A stretch of DNA of 64,000 nt from Actinomycetes bacterium (GCA_021831035.1 JAKBNL010000003.1:1-64000), one strand, 5' to 3'; counted from the stretch's first letter, positions 37,367 through 46,608 are shown. Notes: generated from the letters alone by a model not told the origin. Program-made: numbers and translations.

Positions 37367-38082
37367 AAACGGTCGCGTCACGCCTACTCGGACCCGTCAC
37401 GCTCGTGCTGCTGGCGCTCACCTTCTGGCTGGGCCTCTTCGTCACCCCGCCGGCCAAGGTCCAGGGCAACCTCGCGCGCCTGGTCTACGTCCACCCGGCG
37501 ATCGCCTGGGTGGCCCTGTACGTCTCGTTCGGCACGGCGACGATCGCCTCGGCGCTCTACCTCTGGCGGCGCACCCGCTCGGGCACGATGGACCGGCTGG
37601 CGCACTGCGCGATGGAGGTCTCGGTCGTCTTCATCGCCCTCACCCTCGTCACCGGCTCGATCTGGGGGCGCCCGACGTGGGGGGTCTGGTGGGCCTGGGA
37701 CGCGCGGCTCACCTCGACGGCCGTGCTGGGGCTGTTCGCGCTGGCCTACCTGGCGTTGCGCCGGGCGACCGACGACCCCGAGGCGCGCGCCACGCGCGCG
37801 GCCGTCTTCTGTCTGGTGGCCGCGGTGAACGTGCCGATCATCCACTTCTCGGTCCAGTGGTGGAAGACGCTCCACCAGGGCGCGACCGTCTTCACCGCGA
37901 ACCGCACGCTGTTGATCCACGGGATCATGGCCTGGACGCTGCTGCTGAGCTTCCTCGGCTTCACGAGCCTCTTCTTCTGGCTGCTGCGGGCGCGCTACCG
38001 GCTCGAGGTCGCGCGGGCCGAGCGCGACGCCGTGGCCTTCGCCGAGGCCCTCGAACTGCGTCGACGCGAGGGGGTCGCCTGA
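37360..38082 (+). CDS. ccmC: Haem-handling protein CcmC
   Basis: The 240-residue, six-helix protein carries the tryptophan-rich WWD-type signature [13 protein letters not shown]. Flanking histidines are in [16 protein letters not shown] and [15 protein letters not shown], the residues that hold haem for loading onto CcmE. The ATG at 37360 overlaps the ccmB stop. Confidence 0.93.
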   Translation: MVKTVASRLLGPVTLVLLALTFWLGLFVTPPAKVQGNLARLVYVHPAIAWVALYVSFGTATIASALYLWRRTRSGTMDRLAHCAMEVSVVFIALTLVTGSIWGRPTWGVWWAWDARLTSTAVLGLFALAYLALRRATDDPEARATRAAVFCLVAAVNVPIIHFSVQWWKTLHQGATVFTANRTLLIHGIMAWTLLLSFLGFTSLFFWLLRARYRLEVARAERDAVAFAEALELRRREGVA

Positions 38083-38177
38083 TGGGCTACGTCGACGCCG
38101 GCTACGCCTTCGCCTTTGGGGGGTTAGCGCTCTACGCGCTCTCGATCTGGTGGCGGGGTCGTCGTGCTCGACGCTGA
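38082..38177 (+). CDS. ccmD: CcmD-like small membrane protein
   Basis: The 31-residue protein is one transmembrane helix (YAFAFGGLALYALSIWW) followed by a basic tail (RGRRARR), the classic CcmD layout. It stabilises CcmE release from CcmABC. Its start overlaps the ccmC stop and its end overlaps ccmE. It is recognised by position and topology rather than by conserved residues. Confidence 0.78.
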   Translation: MGYVDAGYAFAFGGLALYALSIWWRGRRARR

Positions 38178-38649
38178 GGCCCCCGGCGAGCTCGCCCCCG
38201 TCGCCGCGCCGCCGGTGCGCCGGAGCGGCCGGCTGCGCACGTGGGCCGTCCTCGGGCTGCTCGCCGCGGCCGTGCTCGCGCTGTTGAGCCAGGGCCTCTT
38301 GCACTCGCTCAACTACTTCGAGACGGTCGACCAGGCCCTGGCCTCGCGCGCGAAGCTCGGCACCAGCGTGTTCCGCCTCGAGGGCGTGGTCGTCGCGGGC
38401 ACCATCGAGCGCACCGCCACCGGGGCCGACTTCTGGGTGCGGGGGGGCCGGGGCGAGCGGGTCTTCGTGCGCGCGCACGGCACGCCGCCCCAGCTCTTCC
38501 AGTCCGACATCCCGGTCGTCGTCCAGGGCCACTTCACGAGTGCGACCTCGGACACCTTCAGCGCCGACCAGATCCTGGTCAAGCACACCGCGTCCTACAT
38601 CGCCGAGCACCCCGGACGGGTCCGAGCCCCCAACGGGACGGTTCGATGA
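38164..38649 (+). CDS. ccmE: Haem chaperone CcmE
   Basis: The 161-residue protein has an N-terminal membrane anchor (TWAVLGLLAAAVLALLSQGL) and a soluble OB-fold domain. The C-terminal haem attachment region reads LVKHTASYIAEH, giving the histidine form (His-x3-Tyr), not the cysteine variant of some other lineages. It ferries haem from CcmC to CcmF. It starts at GTG inside the end of ccmD. Confidence 0.92.
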   Translation: MLDAEAPGELAPVAAPPVRRSGRLRTWAVLGLLAAAVLALLSQGLLHSLNYFETVDQALASRAKLGTSVFRLEGVVVAGTIERTATGADFWVRGGRGERVFVRAHGTPPQLFQSDIPVVVQGHFTSATSDTFSADQILVKHTASYIAEHPGRVRAPNGTVR

Positions 38650-40601
38650 CCCTGACCTGGCTGGGCCGGGCCTTCGTCTACCTGTGCGCACTCGGTGCGC
38701 TGGGTGGCGTCGTCGACCTGGCGCGCGCGCTGGCGACGCGCCGGTCGGCCCACGCCCGGTGGTTCCTCGCGGCCGCCCTGGCGGGCGTGGTGGGCGCGGT
38801 CGTGGTGATGGAGTACGCCCTCGTCACCCACGACTTCGCCCTGGCCTACGTGGCCGAGAACAACGCCACCTTCACCCCGCTGCTCTACTCGGTCACCGGG
38901 CTGTGGTCGGCCCTGGAGGGCTCGCTCTTGCTGTGGGTCCTCATCCAGTTCGCCGTGCTCGGATCCGTCGTGCTCGTCTACCGGCGCCGCCGCGACGACG
39001 ACGTGGTGCGCTGGGCCACCCTGGTGCTCTTCGCGGTGGGCGCCTTCTTCGCCCTGGTGCTCGCCGGGCCGGCCGACCCCTTCCTCGCCAACGCGGCCGT
39101 CGTGCACCAGGGGGCGGGCCCCAACGCCCTGCTCCAGGACAACCCGCTCGTCGCGGTCCACCCGCCGCTGCTCTACCTCGGCTTCGTCGGCTTCAGCGTG
39201 CCCTTCGCCTTCGCCGTGGCCATGCTCGTCACCGGGCGGGTCCACGAACGCTGGCCCCTCGAGCAGCGGCGCTGGACGGTGATCGCCTGGGGCGCCCTGT
39301 CGCTCGGGATCGTGCTGGGGGCGTGGTGGAGCTACCAGGTCCTGGGCTGGGGCGGCTTCTGGGGGTGGGACCCGGTCGAGAACGCCGCCCTCTTGCCCTG
39401 GCTGACCGGGACGGCCTACATCCACTCGGTCATCGTCCAGGACCGCCGCGGCCTCTTTCGGGTCTGGAACCTCTCGCTCGCCATCGCGACCTTCGCCCTC
39501 ACGATCCTCGGCACGTTCTTCACCCGCTCCGGGGTGCTCGTGAGCGTGCACGCCTTCAGCTCCTCGACGCTCGGGCCGATCCTCATCTCCTTCTTCTTCG
39601 CCGTCGTGCTGGTGGGGGGCGGCCTGCTCGCCTGGCGCGGGGACCGGCTGCGCGCCCCGGTGGGGGTGGACCACCCCCTCAGCCGCGAGGGGCTGTTCGT
39701 CGCGAACAACGTGCTCTTCGTCGGCTTCGCGCTCGTGGTGCTGCTCGGCACCGTCTTCCCCCTCTTGTACCAGGCGGTCAACGGGGCGGCCGTCACGGTC
39801 GGCTCGCCGTACTTCGTCACGGTGGCCGCGCCCCTCGGGGTGGTGCTGCTCGCCCTCATGGCCCTGGCGCCCCTCGTGGGGTGGCGCCACGCCGACGCCC
39901 GGGTGCTCTGGTCGCGGATCCGGGTCTCGGCCTGGGTGGCCCTCGCGACCGTGCTCGCCCTCGTGCTCGCCGACGTGCGCCGCCCGACCGAGCTCGTCGC
40001 GGTCTTCCTCGCGGTCCTCGCCGCCGGCGCCGCGGTGCGCACCCTGCGCGGCTCGCTCGTGGCGGCGTTGCGCCGCCACGAGGCGCGCGGCTGGTGGCGC
40101 GCGCCCTCGACCGCCGGGATGGTGGTGCACCTCGGGGTCGTCGTCCTCGCCCTGGGGGTCGTCACCTCGAGCACCTTCGTCCAGCGTGTCGAGGTGACCC
40201 TGGCCACGGGCCAGTCGACGCTCGTCGACGGCCAGCTGGTCTCCTTTCGCGGCTTTCGCCACGTGAGCAGCGCCCTCGAGAGCGCCACGAGCCTGCGCGT
40301 CGCCGTCGACGGCCACGCCCTCTCCCCGGCCGTGACGACGTTCCACGGCGCCAACGGCCAGACGGTCGGCACCCCGGCCATCGACTCGAACCTCCTGCGC
40401 GACGTCTACGTGACCTTCGACGCGGTCGGGGGCACGGGCTCGGCGTCGGGGGCCCAGGTCTCGAGCGGCCTGCCGGCCGGCTCGGTCGTGCTCGGGGTGA
40501 CCGTCGAGCCGCTGCTCGCCTGGCTGTGGGTCGGGGGCCTCGTGATCGCCCTGGGCAGCGCCCTCACCCTCGCGCGCCGGCGGGCGGGGGAGTCGGCGTG
40601 A
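38646..40601 (+). CDS. ccmF: Cytochrome c haem lyase subunit CcmF
   Basis: The 651-residue membrane protein has many helices, with the WWD-like motif GWGGFWGWDPVENAALLPWL and the preceding HPPLLYLGFVGFSVPFAFAV. A large C-terminal extracytoplasmic region follows (VEVTLATGQSTLVDGQLVSF). CcmF attaches haem from CcmE to apocytochrome c. It overlaps both ccmE and ccmG by 4 bases. Confidence 0.93.
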   Translation: MTLTWLGRAFVYLCALGALGGVVDLARALATRRSAHARWFLAAALAGVVGAVVVMEYALVTHDFALAYVAENNATFTPLLYSVTGLWSALEGSLLLWVLIQFAVLGSVVLVYRRRRDDDVVRWATLVLFAVGAFFALVLAGPADPFLANAAVVHQGAGPNALLQDNPLVAVHPPLLYLGFVGFSVPFAFAVAMLVTGRVHERWPLEQRRWTVIAWGALSLGIVLGAWWSYQVLGWGGFWGWDPVENAALLPWLTGTAYIHSVIVQDRRGLFRVWNLSLAIATFALTILGTFFTRSGVLVSVHAFSSSTLGPILISFFFAVVLVGGGLLAWRGDRLRAPVGVDHPLSREGLFVANNVLFVGFALVVLLGTVFPLLYQAVNGAAVTVGSPYFVTVAAPLGVVLLALMALAPLVGWRHADARVLWSRIRVSAWVALATVLALVLADVRRPTELVAVFLAVLAAGAAVRTLRGSLVAALRRHEARGWWRAPSTAGMVVHLGVVVLALGVVTSSTFVQRVEVTLATGQSTLVDGQLVSFRGFRHVSSALESATSLRVAVDGHALSPAVTTFHGANGQTVGTPAIDSNLLRDVYVTFDAVGGTGSASGAQVSSGLPAGSVVLGVTVEPLLAWLWVGGLVIALGSALTLARRRAGESA

Positions 40602-41128
40602 GACGCTCGGTGAGCCTCACCTCGATCGCGGTGCTCGTGGTGGTGGCGGCCCTCGCCCTGTTTCTCGCGACCCGCCACCCCGTGACCGACGCCACCGAGG
40701 CGCCGAGCCCGCTGCTCGGCCGGCCGGCCCCGGCCCTCACGGGTCGCGAGCTCGGCGGGGGCCGCTTCGACCTCGCGGCCGAGCGGGGTCACGTCGTCGT
40801 CGTCAACTTCTGGGCGAGCTGGTGCGGGCCGTGTCGCGCCGAGGCGCCGGACCTCTCGAGCGCGGCGTGGCAGATGCGCCGGCGCGGCGTGGTGGTGGTG
40901 GGGGTCGTCTTCAACGACACCGTCGCCGCCGCGCGCGCCTTCGCGCGCTACTACGGCTCGCTCTACCCCTCGGTCGTGGACCCGGGTGGGGTCATCGCGA
41001 ACCGCTACGGGGTCACCTCGCCGCCGACCACCTTCGTCATCTCGGCGCGGGGGCGGGTGGCGGCGACCCTCCTCGGACCGGTGTCGACGGCCCAGCTCGA
41101 GGCCGTCGTGGCTCGGGTGGCGTCGTGA
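40598..41128 (+). CDS. ccmG: Thioredoxin-like CcmG/DsbE
   Basis: The 176-residue protein has an N-terminal membrane anchor and a thioredoxin fold with the active-site NFWASWCGPCRAEAPDL. The cis-proline segment is GVTSPPTTFVI. It keeps the CXXCH cysteines of apocytochrome c reduced. It starts at GTG and overlaps ccmF and ccmH. Confidence 0.92.
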   Translation: MRRSVSLTSIAVLVVVAALALFLATRHPVTDATEAPSPLLGRPAPALTGRELGGGRFDLAAERGHVVVVNFWASWCGPCRAEAPDLSSAAWQMRRRGVVVVGVVFNDTVAAARAFARYYGSLYPSVVDPGGVIANRYGVTSPPTTFVISARGRVAATLLGPVSTAQLEAVVARVAS

Positions 41129-41520
41129 GCCGTCTCGGCGCGGTGCTGCGCTCCTTCACCCTCTTCGCGCTGGCCCTGGTCGCGGTGGCGGCCCTCGCGC
41201 TGACCCTGGCTCCGCGCGCCACGGGGGCGGCGGCGCGGGTGGCGCGACTCGAGTCCCTGGTGCGCTGTCCGAGCTGTGAGGACCTCTCGGTCGCCCAGAG
41301 CGACGCCACCTCGGCGATCGCCGTGCGCCACGAGATCGCCGCCGACGTCGCCCGGGGGCTCTCGGACGCCGCCATCCTGACCTCGCTCGAGGCGGCCTAC
41401 GGAACCTCGATCCTGCTCAGCCCACCCACCAGCGGCCTCGGGGCCCTGCTGTGGGTGGGGCCGCTCCTCGTGGGCCTGGCCGTCGTGGGGGGTGCGATCC
41501 GCGTGGCGAGACGCCGATGA
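41125..41520 (+). CDS. ccmH: Cytochrome c maturation protein CcmH (CycL)
   Basis: The 131-residue protein has an N-terminal membrane segment, the redox motif LVRCPSCEDLSVAQSDA (family consensus LRCPxCQxxS), and a C-terminal transmembrane helix. It works with CcmG on apocytochrome thiols and with CcmF/CcmI at the lyase. It starts at GTG. Confidence 0.9.
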   Translation: MSRLGAVLRSFTLFALALVAVAALALTLAPRATGAAARVARLESLVRCPSCEDLSVAQSDATSAIAVRHEIAADVARGLSDAAILTSLEAAYGTSILLSPPTSGLGALLWVGPLLVGLAVVGGAIRVARRR

Positions 41521-42239
41521 GGAGCCGCCAGGCGCTGCTGGACGAGATCGCGCTGCGCGAGGCCTCGATCGTCGACGCCCGCCGTGAGCTCACCGCGGGT
41601 GAGCTGGGCGCGAGCGAGGCCGCGGCCCTCCTCGCCCGGGAGGAGTCGGCCCTCGCCCGCCTCCACGAGGAGCTCGCGGCCGCCCCCGACGCGGACGGGA
41701 CCCCCCGCGCGCCGCGGCGCCGACGCCGCGGGCTGCTCCTGGTCGCCCTCGCGTGCTTCGCGCTGGCCGTGGTGGCGCTGCTCGTGGCGGCGCTCGGGCC
41801 GCGCCAGCCCGGCAGCTCGATCACCGGCGGGATCGCGCTCTCACCGGGTCAGCGCGTGGCCCAGCTGCTCGACGAGGCCCAGGCCGACGTCGCGAGCGGC
41901 CAGGACGCGGCGGCCCTCGCCGCGTACCACCAGGTGCTCGCCCTCTCGCCCCACGACGCGACGGCGACCACCCAGACCGGTTGGCTGGAGTTCTCGGCCG
42001 GCAGCGCCCGCCACGACGCCGCCCTCGTCGCCGTCGGGGTGGACGAACTCGTCCGGGCCGTCGACGAGCACCCCCGGGACCCGGCGCCGCGCCTCTACTA
42101 CGCGATCGTCGCCGACGCGACGCCCCACGGGCGCGCGCTCGCCCGGCGCGAGTTCCGGGTCTTCCTCGCCCTTCGCCCCTCGGCCGGCGAACTCGCGGTG
42201 GCCCGGCCGTTCCTCGTGGCGCTCGGGCTGCGCCCCTAG
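41517..42239 (+). CDS. ccmI: CcmI-like TPR protein
   Basis: The 240-residue protein has a short N-terminal region, an internal transmembrane helix (GLLLVALACFALAVVALLVA) and a C-terminal helical repeat domain with TPR character (VASGQDAAALAAYHQVLALS). CcmI presents apocytochrome c to the lyase. The assignment rests on gene order and topology. It overlaps ccmH by 4 bases and the convergent sufR-like gene by 4. Confidence 0.75.
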   Translation: MRSRQALLDEIALREASIVDARRELTAGELGASEAAALLAREESALARLHEELAAAPDADGTPRAPRRRRRGLLLVALACFALAVVALLVAALGPRQPGSSITGGIALSPGQRVAQLLDEAQADVASGQDAAALAAYHQVLALSPHDATATTQTGWLEFSAGSARHDAALVAVGVDELVRAVDEHPRDPAPRLYYAIVADATPHGRALARREFRVFLALRPSAGELAVARPFLVALGLRP

Positions 42240-42949
42240 GTCGAGGCCGTCACCCGGCAGGCCTCGTCGCCGAGGGCCCGCGAGGTGAGGGTGACCTCGA
42301 CCCGGCCGGCGCCCAGGGCGTCGAGCATGCCGGTGATGAGGCCGCGGTCCATCGCGCACAGGACCGGGTGCTCGCGCGCGGCCGCACCGAAGGGGCAGTT
42401 GTCCGAGGTGACCGACGGCGTCGCCGGGTCGAGGTCGACGTGGGCCGAGAAGCCGTGGGCCGTGAGCAGTCCCGCGATCGAGGCCATCGCCTCGCGGACG
42501 GTCTTCGCCGAGTCCTGGGTCCCGCACGTCTCGACCAGGGTGCGGCCGTAGGCGTGACCGACGTCGCGCGCGAGCACCTCGGCCTCCTCGGGCCCGAGGG
42601 CCTCGAGGGCCCGCTCCAAGAGGGCGACCAGCAGCGCGTCGCGCCGGACCGGTCCGTCGAGCACGGTCGACTCGTCGACCACGCGGTAGCCCTTGGCCGG
42701 CCGCCCGACCGTGGTGCGCCGGACGTTGTCGAAGGTGACGTAGCCGCCCTCGGTCAGGCGCTCGAGGTGGTGGCGCACGACGTTGGCGTGGACCTCGCAG
42801 TGGGCGGCTAGGTCGGCCGCGGTGGCCCCGGGGTGGGCGCGCAGGAAGAGGTAGATCTTGCGCCGCGTCGAGTCGCCGAAGGAGTGGGTGAGGCTCGTGA
42901 CGGTCGCGGTGAACAACGCGGGGTCGACGTCGTGCTCGACACTGCTCAC
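42236..42949 (-). CDS. SufR-like winged-helix regulator with cysteine cluster
   Basis: The 237-residue protein has an N-terminal winged helix (GDSTRRKIYLFLRAHPGATA, HANVVRHHLERLTEGGYVTF) and a C-terminal domain with cysteines in SDNCPFGAAAREHPVLCAMD (Cys-x12-Cys) and DEACRV. SufR repressors of Fe-S biogenesis bind a cluster through such cysteines, with the same Cys-x12-Cys spacing; the last cysteine is a few residues further away here. It is divergent from the Fe-S carrier gene mrp, which supports an Fe-S-sensing role. Confidence 0.75.
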   Translation of the reverse strand: MSSVEHDVDPALFTATVTSLTHSFGDSTRRKIYLFLRAHPGATAADLAAHCEVHANVVRHHLERLTEGGYVTFDNVRRTTVGRPAKGYRVVDESTVLDGPVRRDALLVALLERALEALGPEEAEVLARDVGHAYGRTLVETCGTQDSAKTVREAMASIAGLLTAHGFSAHVDLDPATPSVTSDNCPFGAAAREHPVLCAMDRGLITGMLDALGAGRVEVTLTSRALGDEACRVTAST

Positions 42950-43015
42950 AGCGCGAGTCTACGGGTGGACCGCCCGCGCGGACACTAACCTTGCGGGGCC
43001 ACCCGAAGGACCCCC

Positions 43016-44134
43016 GTGACCGCAGCCGACCTCCACCGCGCCGTTTCCGCCCTCGTCGAGCCCCAGCTCGTGCGTCCCCTGGGCGAGCTCGGCTTCGTGG
43101 GTGCGGTCGAGGAGACCGCCGGCCACCCGGTCGTCGAGCTCGTGCTGCCGGTGACCAACTGGCCGCACCTCGAGTCGCTGCGCGCACGGGTCGCGGCGCT
43201 CGGCGAGGGCGTCGAGGTGCGCGTCGCGACCATGGACGACGACGGGCGCCTTGCGCTGCGCGACTACCTGCGCGGCTCGATGACCGCCGTCGGTCCGGGC
43301 GGGGGGGACGGCCACGGCCACGACGCGTCGCCGACGCCGCGGTTCCTCGCCCGCGACGCCACGACCCGGGTGCTCGGGGTCTCCTCGGGCAAGGGCGGCG
43401 TCGGCAAGTCCTCGGTCTCGGTGAACCTCGCCATCGCCCTGGCGGCTCAGGGCTACGGGGTCGGACTGCTCGACGCCGACGTCTACGGCTTCTCGCTGCC
43501 CAAGATGCTCGGCGCGGCCACCGACCCGATCGTGCTCGGTGACATCGTGATCCCGACCCTCGTCCACGGGGTGCGGTGCCTGTCGATGGGCTACTTCGTC
43601 GACGACGACCAGCCGGTGATCTGGCGCGGGCCGATGCTGCACAAGGCGATCGGCCAGCTCGTCACCGAGGCGTGGTGGGACGAGCCCGACTTCCTCGTCG
43701 TCGACATGCCCCCGGGCACCGGTGACGTGGCCCTCACGCTCTCGGAGGTCGTGCCGCGCGTCGAGATGTACGTCGTCACGACCCCCCAGGCGGCGGCCCA
43801 GCGCGTGGCTCAGCGCTCGGCGCTCGCGGCGCGCAAGCTCAAGCTGGCGGTGCGCGGGGTGATCGAGAACATGAGCTGGTTCACCGGCGACGACGGCGTG
43901 CGCTACCCGATCTTCGGCGAGGGCGGCGGCGCGGCGCTCGCGGCCTCGCTCGGCGTGCCCCTGCTCGGCGTCATCCCCCTCGAGCCCCGCCTGCGCGAGG
44001 GTGGCGACGTCGGCGAGCCCGTCGTCGTGGCGGCCCCCGAGACCGAGGCGGCCCGGGCCTTCGTCGAGCTGGCGACGCGCATCGCGGCCCAGGGTCCGGC
44101 GCGCGTCTACCGTCAGGAGCTGAGACTCGTCTAG
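43016..44134 (+). CDS. mrp: Mrp/NBP35-family Fe-S carrier ATPase
   Basis: The 372-residue protein has an N-terminal MIP18/DUF59-like domain (to ~residue 95) and a MinD-type P-loop ATPase domain: SGKGGVGKSSVSVNLAIALA, LLDADVYGFSLPKMLG, PDFLVVDMPPGTGDVALTLS. The usual C-terminal CxxC of Mrp is replaced (MSWFTGDDGVRYPIFGEGGG), as in other actinobacterial forms. It probably carries Fe-S clusters to apoproteins. Starts at GTG. Confidence 0.9.
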   Translation: MTAADLHRAVSALVEPQLVRPLGELGFVGAVEETAGHPVVELVLPVTNWPHLESLRARVAALGEGVEVRVATMDDDGRLALRDYLRGSMTAVGPGGGDGHGHDASPTPRFLARDATTRVLGVSSGKGGVGKSSVSVNLAIALAAQGYGVGLLDADVYGFSLPKMLGAATDPIVLGDIVIPTLVHGVRCLSMGYFVDDDQPVIWRGPMLHKAIGQLVTEAWWDEPDFLVVDMPPGTGDVALTLSEVVPRVEMYVVTTPQAAAQRVAQRSALAARKLKLAVRGVIENMSWFTGDDGVRYPIFGEGGGAALAASLGVPLLGVIPLEPRLREGGDVGEPVVVAAPETEAARAFVELATRIAAQGPARVYRQELRLV

Positions 44135-44143
44135 GAGGTCGTC

Positions 44144-44989
44144 GTGGAGCTCGGGGGCCGCACCGCCGTCATCACCGGGGGGGCCAGCGGGATCGGGCTC
44201 GCGCTCGCGCGCCGCCTCGCGGCCTCGGGTATGAGCCTGGTGCTCGGCGACGTCGAGGAGGCCCCCCTCGAGGCGGCGGTCGCCCAACTGCGCGCCGAGG
44301 GCGCCGCCGTCGCGGGCAGGGTCTGTGACGTGCGCCACGAGGTCGACGTGGTGGCGCTACGCGAGGCGGCGCTCGCCGCGTTCGGCGGCGCGCACCTCGT
44401 CGTCAACAACGCCGGGGTCGGCGGCGGCCCGACGATCGGCTCGCCGACCGGGGTGTGGGACTGGGTCATCGACGTCAACCTGCGCGGGGTCGTCCACGGG
44501 CTGAACGCCTTCGTGCCCCACTTCGTCGACCAGGGCGAGGGCCACGTCGTCAACACCGCCTCGGCCGCCGGCCTCGGCGGGGTGCCCGGCATGGGCGCCT
44601 ACTGCGCGACCAAGTTCGCCGTCGTGGGGCTGAGTGAGTCGCTCTATCACGAGCTGGCCCTGCGTGCCCCCGGGGTCCACGTCTCGGTCCTGTGCCCGGG
44701 GTTCGTGCGGACCCGGATCGCCGAGTCGGCCCGCAACATGCCGGCCGAGCTGCGCAGAAAGAGCGAGGACGCCTTCGCCGTGGGCGCGGAGAGGATCGCC
44801 CACGAGGCGGTCGCGGCCGGCATCGACCCCGCCGAGGTCGCCGACGCCGTCGCGCGCGCCGTCGAGGAGGAGCGCTTCTGGATCCTCACCCACGAGCGTC
44901 TGGCGCTGCGCACGACCGAGTCGCGCCTCGAGTGGATGCGCGGCGGTCCGCCGCCGGGCTTCGACCTGCTCTCGGCGGCCCGACCCTAG
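44144..44989 (+). CDS. Short-chain dehydrogenase/reductase
   Basis: The 281-residue classical SDR has cofactor motif TGGASGIGLALARRLAASG, NNAGVGGG, catalytic Ser in NTASAAGLGG and Tyr-x3-Lys in AYCATKFAVVGL. The substrate is unknown. The gene follows mrp by 9 bases, so the two may share a transcript without sharing a pathway. Confidence 0.9.
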   Translation: MELGGRTAVITGGASGIGLALARRLAASGMSLVLGDVEEAPLEAAVAQLRAEGAAVAGRVCDVRHEVDVVALREAALAAFGGAHLVVNNAGVGGGPTIGSPTGVWDWVIDVNLRGVVHGLNAFVPHFVDQGEGHVVNTASAAGLGGVPGMGAYCATKFAVVGLSESLYHELALRAPGVHVSVLCPGFVRTRIAESARNMPAELRRKSEDAFAVGAERIAHEAVAAGIDPAEVADAVARAVEEERFWILTHERLALRTTESRLEWMRGGPPPGFDLLSAARP

Positions 44990-45079
44990 AGACGACGCGC
45001 GAGAGGCGGTCGCGCCCGAGCGGCGCCGTCGGTCCTCCGGGGCGAAACCGTGCGCCAGGAGGTAGTCGTCGTAGTAGCG

Positions 45080-45571
45080 CTAGAGGAACGCCCGCCGCTC
45101 GCCCGAACTCTCGATCACAAACCCGTCCATGGTGCCGATCTCGCGGCGTCGATAGCGGTGGTGCGAACAGGAGGGGTCGGTGGCGTGATTGGCCTCGAGA
45201 GTGTCGAGCGCGTCGTTCAGGTCGTTATAGAGGCGCTGGGTGGAGATGTGCGAGGAGCGTCGCCGCGTGGTCAGGTCGTCGGCGGCGTCGAGGCCGAGGC
45301 GGATCTCCATCGTGACCTCGTCGAGGGGGAGGCGGTCGCTCGTTCCCTCGCGCGAGCCGTGACGTGTGGGATCGGCCAGGTCCTTCGTGATGGTCTCGAG
45401 CATCTCGCGATTCTGGAGGAGTTCCAGCTCGGCGAGAGTGAAGGTCTCGGTGGGCTCCCCCACCATGGTCTCGTCCTCGTCGACCGTGACCCGATACTGG
45501 TCGTGCGTGGCGAGCCGGCTCACGTTGACTCGTCCGCGGTCCTGAACGGTGACGTAGTGAGAGGTCGTCAT
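45080..45571 (-). CDS. Hypothetical protein, possibly ended by a premature stop
   Basis: This ~163-residue protein (from MTTSHYVTVQDRGRVNVS) is of unrecognised family. It is acidic in the first half (VDEDETMVGEPTETFTLAEL) and becomes basic near the end (HHRYRRREIGTMDG). Past the TAG at 45080-45082 the same frame continues with protein-like sequence (RYYDDYLLAHGFAPEDRRRR). This suggests the stop interrupts a longer gene. Composition is less GC-rich than the neighbours. An in-frame ATG at 45589 is an alternative start. Confidence 0.55.
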   Translation of the reverse strand: MTTSHYVTVQDRGRVNVSRLATHDQYRVTVDEDETMVGEPTETFTLAELELLQNREMLETITKDLADPTRHGSREGTSDRLPLDEVTMEIRLGLDAADDLTTRRRSSHISTQRLYNDLNDALDTLEANHATDPSCSHHRYRRREIGTMDGFVIESSGERRAFL

Positions 45572-45589
45572 ACCCGGTGCACCGCCCAA

Positions 45590-46113
45590 ACACCCTCCGT
45601 GGGCAAGTGGGCCATGCCTGAATGGGGCAGTGCCCGGGACCTGGGGTAGGAGCTGTCGGACGCGGGTTCGCGCGTCGGCCCTAGCCGGCTACGGGGTCTC
45701 CGTCTAACCGGAGTGAACGGCCGGGCCGTGAGGTTTCCCGCACCGACCGTGGTCTCCCCGAAGGACAAGACGTTCGACCGACGGACGACGGCGGAGGGGT
45801 ACGGGTCTTCACGAGACTCCGCGGTCCATGGGGGGCAGGACGAGGTTCGTGGTAGGTGCGGTCACGTTCTGGCGGGCGCTCGTCGCCATCGGACTCCCGA
45901 CCTTGGCGGTCGAATAGTGCCGGCGCGGTCGGCACCTAGGTCGTGCGGGACCCCTTGGTCGTTGTGGAGGCTGCAGGGGTCGGGCGCACCATCCAACTCA
46001 CCCGTCGTGGGCCACCCTCACGGCGGTGCAACGAGCGCCCCCGTAGCACCGCTAAACGAAGCGCACTCCCCTCCGGTTAGATAGCGACCCCAAAGCCGGC
46101 GGGTGGCGCCAGT
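45590..46113. other. Gene-free region downstream of broken dgt
   Basis: I see no convincing gene on either strand. The short frames that exist are Pro/Arg-rich with no recognisable family. It may be relict sequence. No hairpin stands out as a terminator. Confidence 0.4.
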
Positions 46114-46601
46114 TCAGCGGTCCAGCCCGCTCGGGAGCTTCTCCTCGGGCCAGTCGAGCTCGTCCATCGCCCGCCGGCAGGCGAACCGGTCGGTCATGCC
46201 GGCCACGTAACCGACGGCGGCCGCGAGGGCCGCCGCGTCGTCGAGGGGTGCCGCCCCGGCGAGGTCGGGGATGCGCTCGGGGTGGGCCCGGTAGTGCTCG
46301 ACGAGGGCGCGCAGCATCGCGACCACGGCCCGGGCCTGGCGCTGGGACGCCGGGCGTAGGTAGATCGCCTCGTAGTCGAACGACCGGAAGGCCGCGAGGG
46401 CCTCGGCGTGCTCGGGGTCCATGCCGACCACGCCGCTCGAGCGCGAGGTGTCGATGAGGGCGTTGATGAAAGCGCCGAGCTGGGCGCCCCGACGACGCCC
46501 GCAGCGCTCCCGCACCACCCGGGGCAGGTCGTCCTCGGTGACGACCCCGGCCGAGACGGCGTCCTCGAAGTCGTGGCAGACGTAGGCGATCCGATCGGCC
46601 C
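46114..46601 (-). pseudogene. dgt: 3' half of interrupted host dGTPase gene
   Basis: On the minus strand this encodes the C-terminal ~160 residues of the dGTPase: DRIAYVCHDFEDAVSAGVV, through VGMDPEHAEALAAFRSFDYE and YVAGMTDRFACRRAMDEL, to the stop. It has lost its start and the HD catalytic half, which lie 8.8 kb away at 55387-56077. Joined at the shared GGGCCG the two parts form a continuous 390-codon frame. As it stands it is presumably not translated. Confidence 0.93.
46596..46601. repeat. Left core (attL)
   Basis: CGGCCC marks the junction between the 3' host dgt fragment and the left end of the element. The same hexamer occurs at the other junction, and a single copy would exist in the uninterrupted gene. 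Confidence 0.85.
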
Positions 46602-46608
46602 TTACCTC

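Noticed and set aside
45713..46084. 123-codon open frame on the plus strand in the gap before the dgt fragment
   Set aside because: Composition is low-complexity, there is no ribosome site and no recognisable family. I treat the interval as gene-free.
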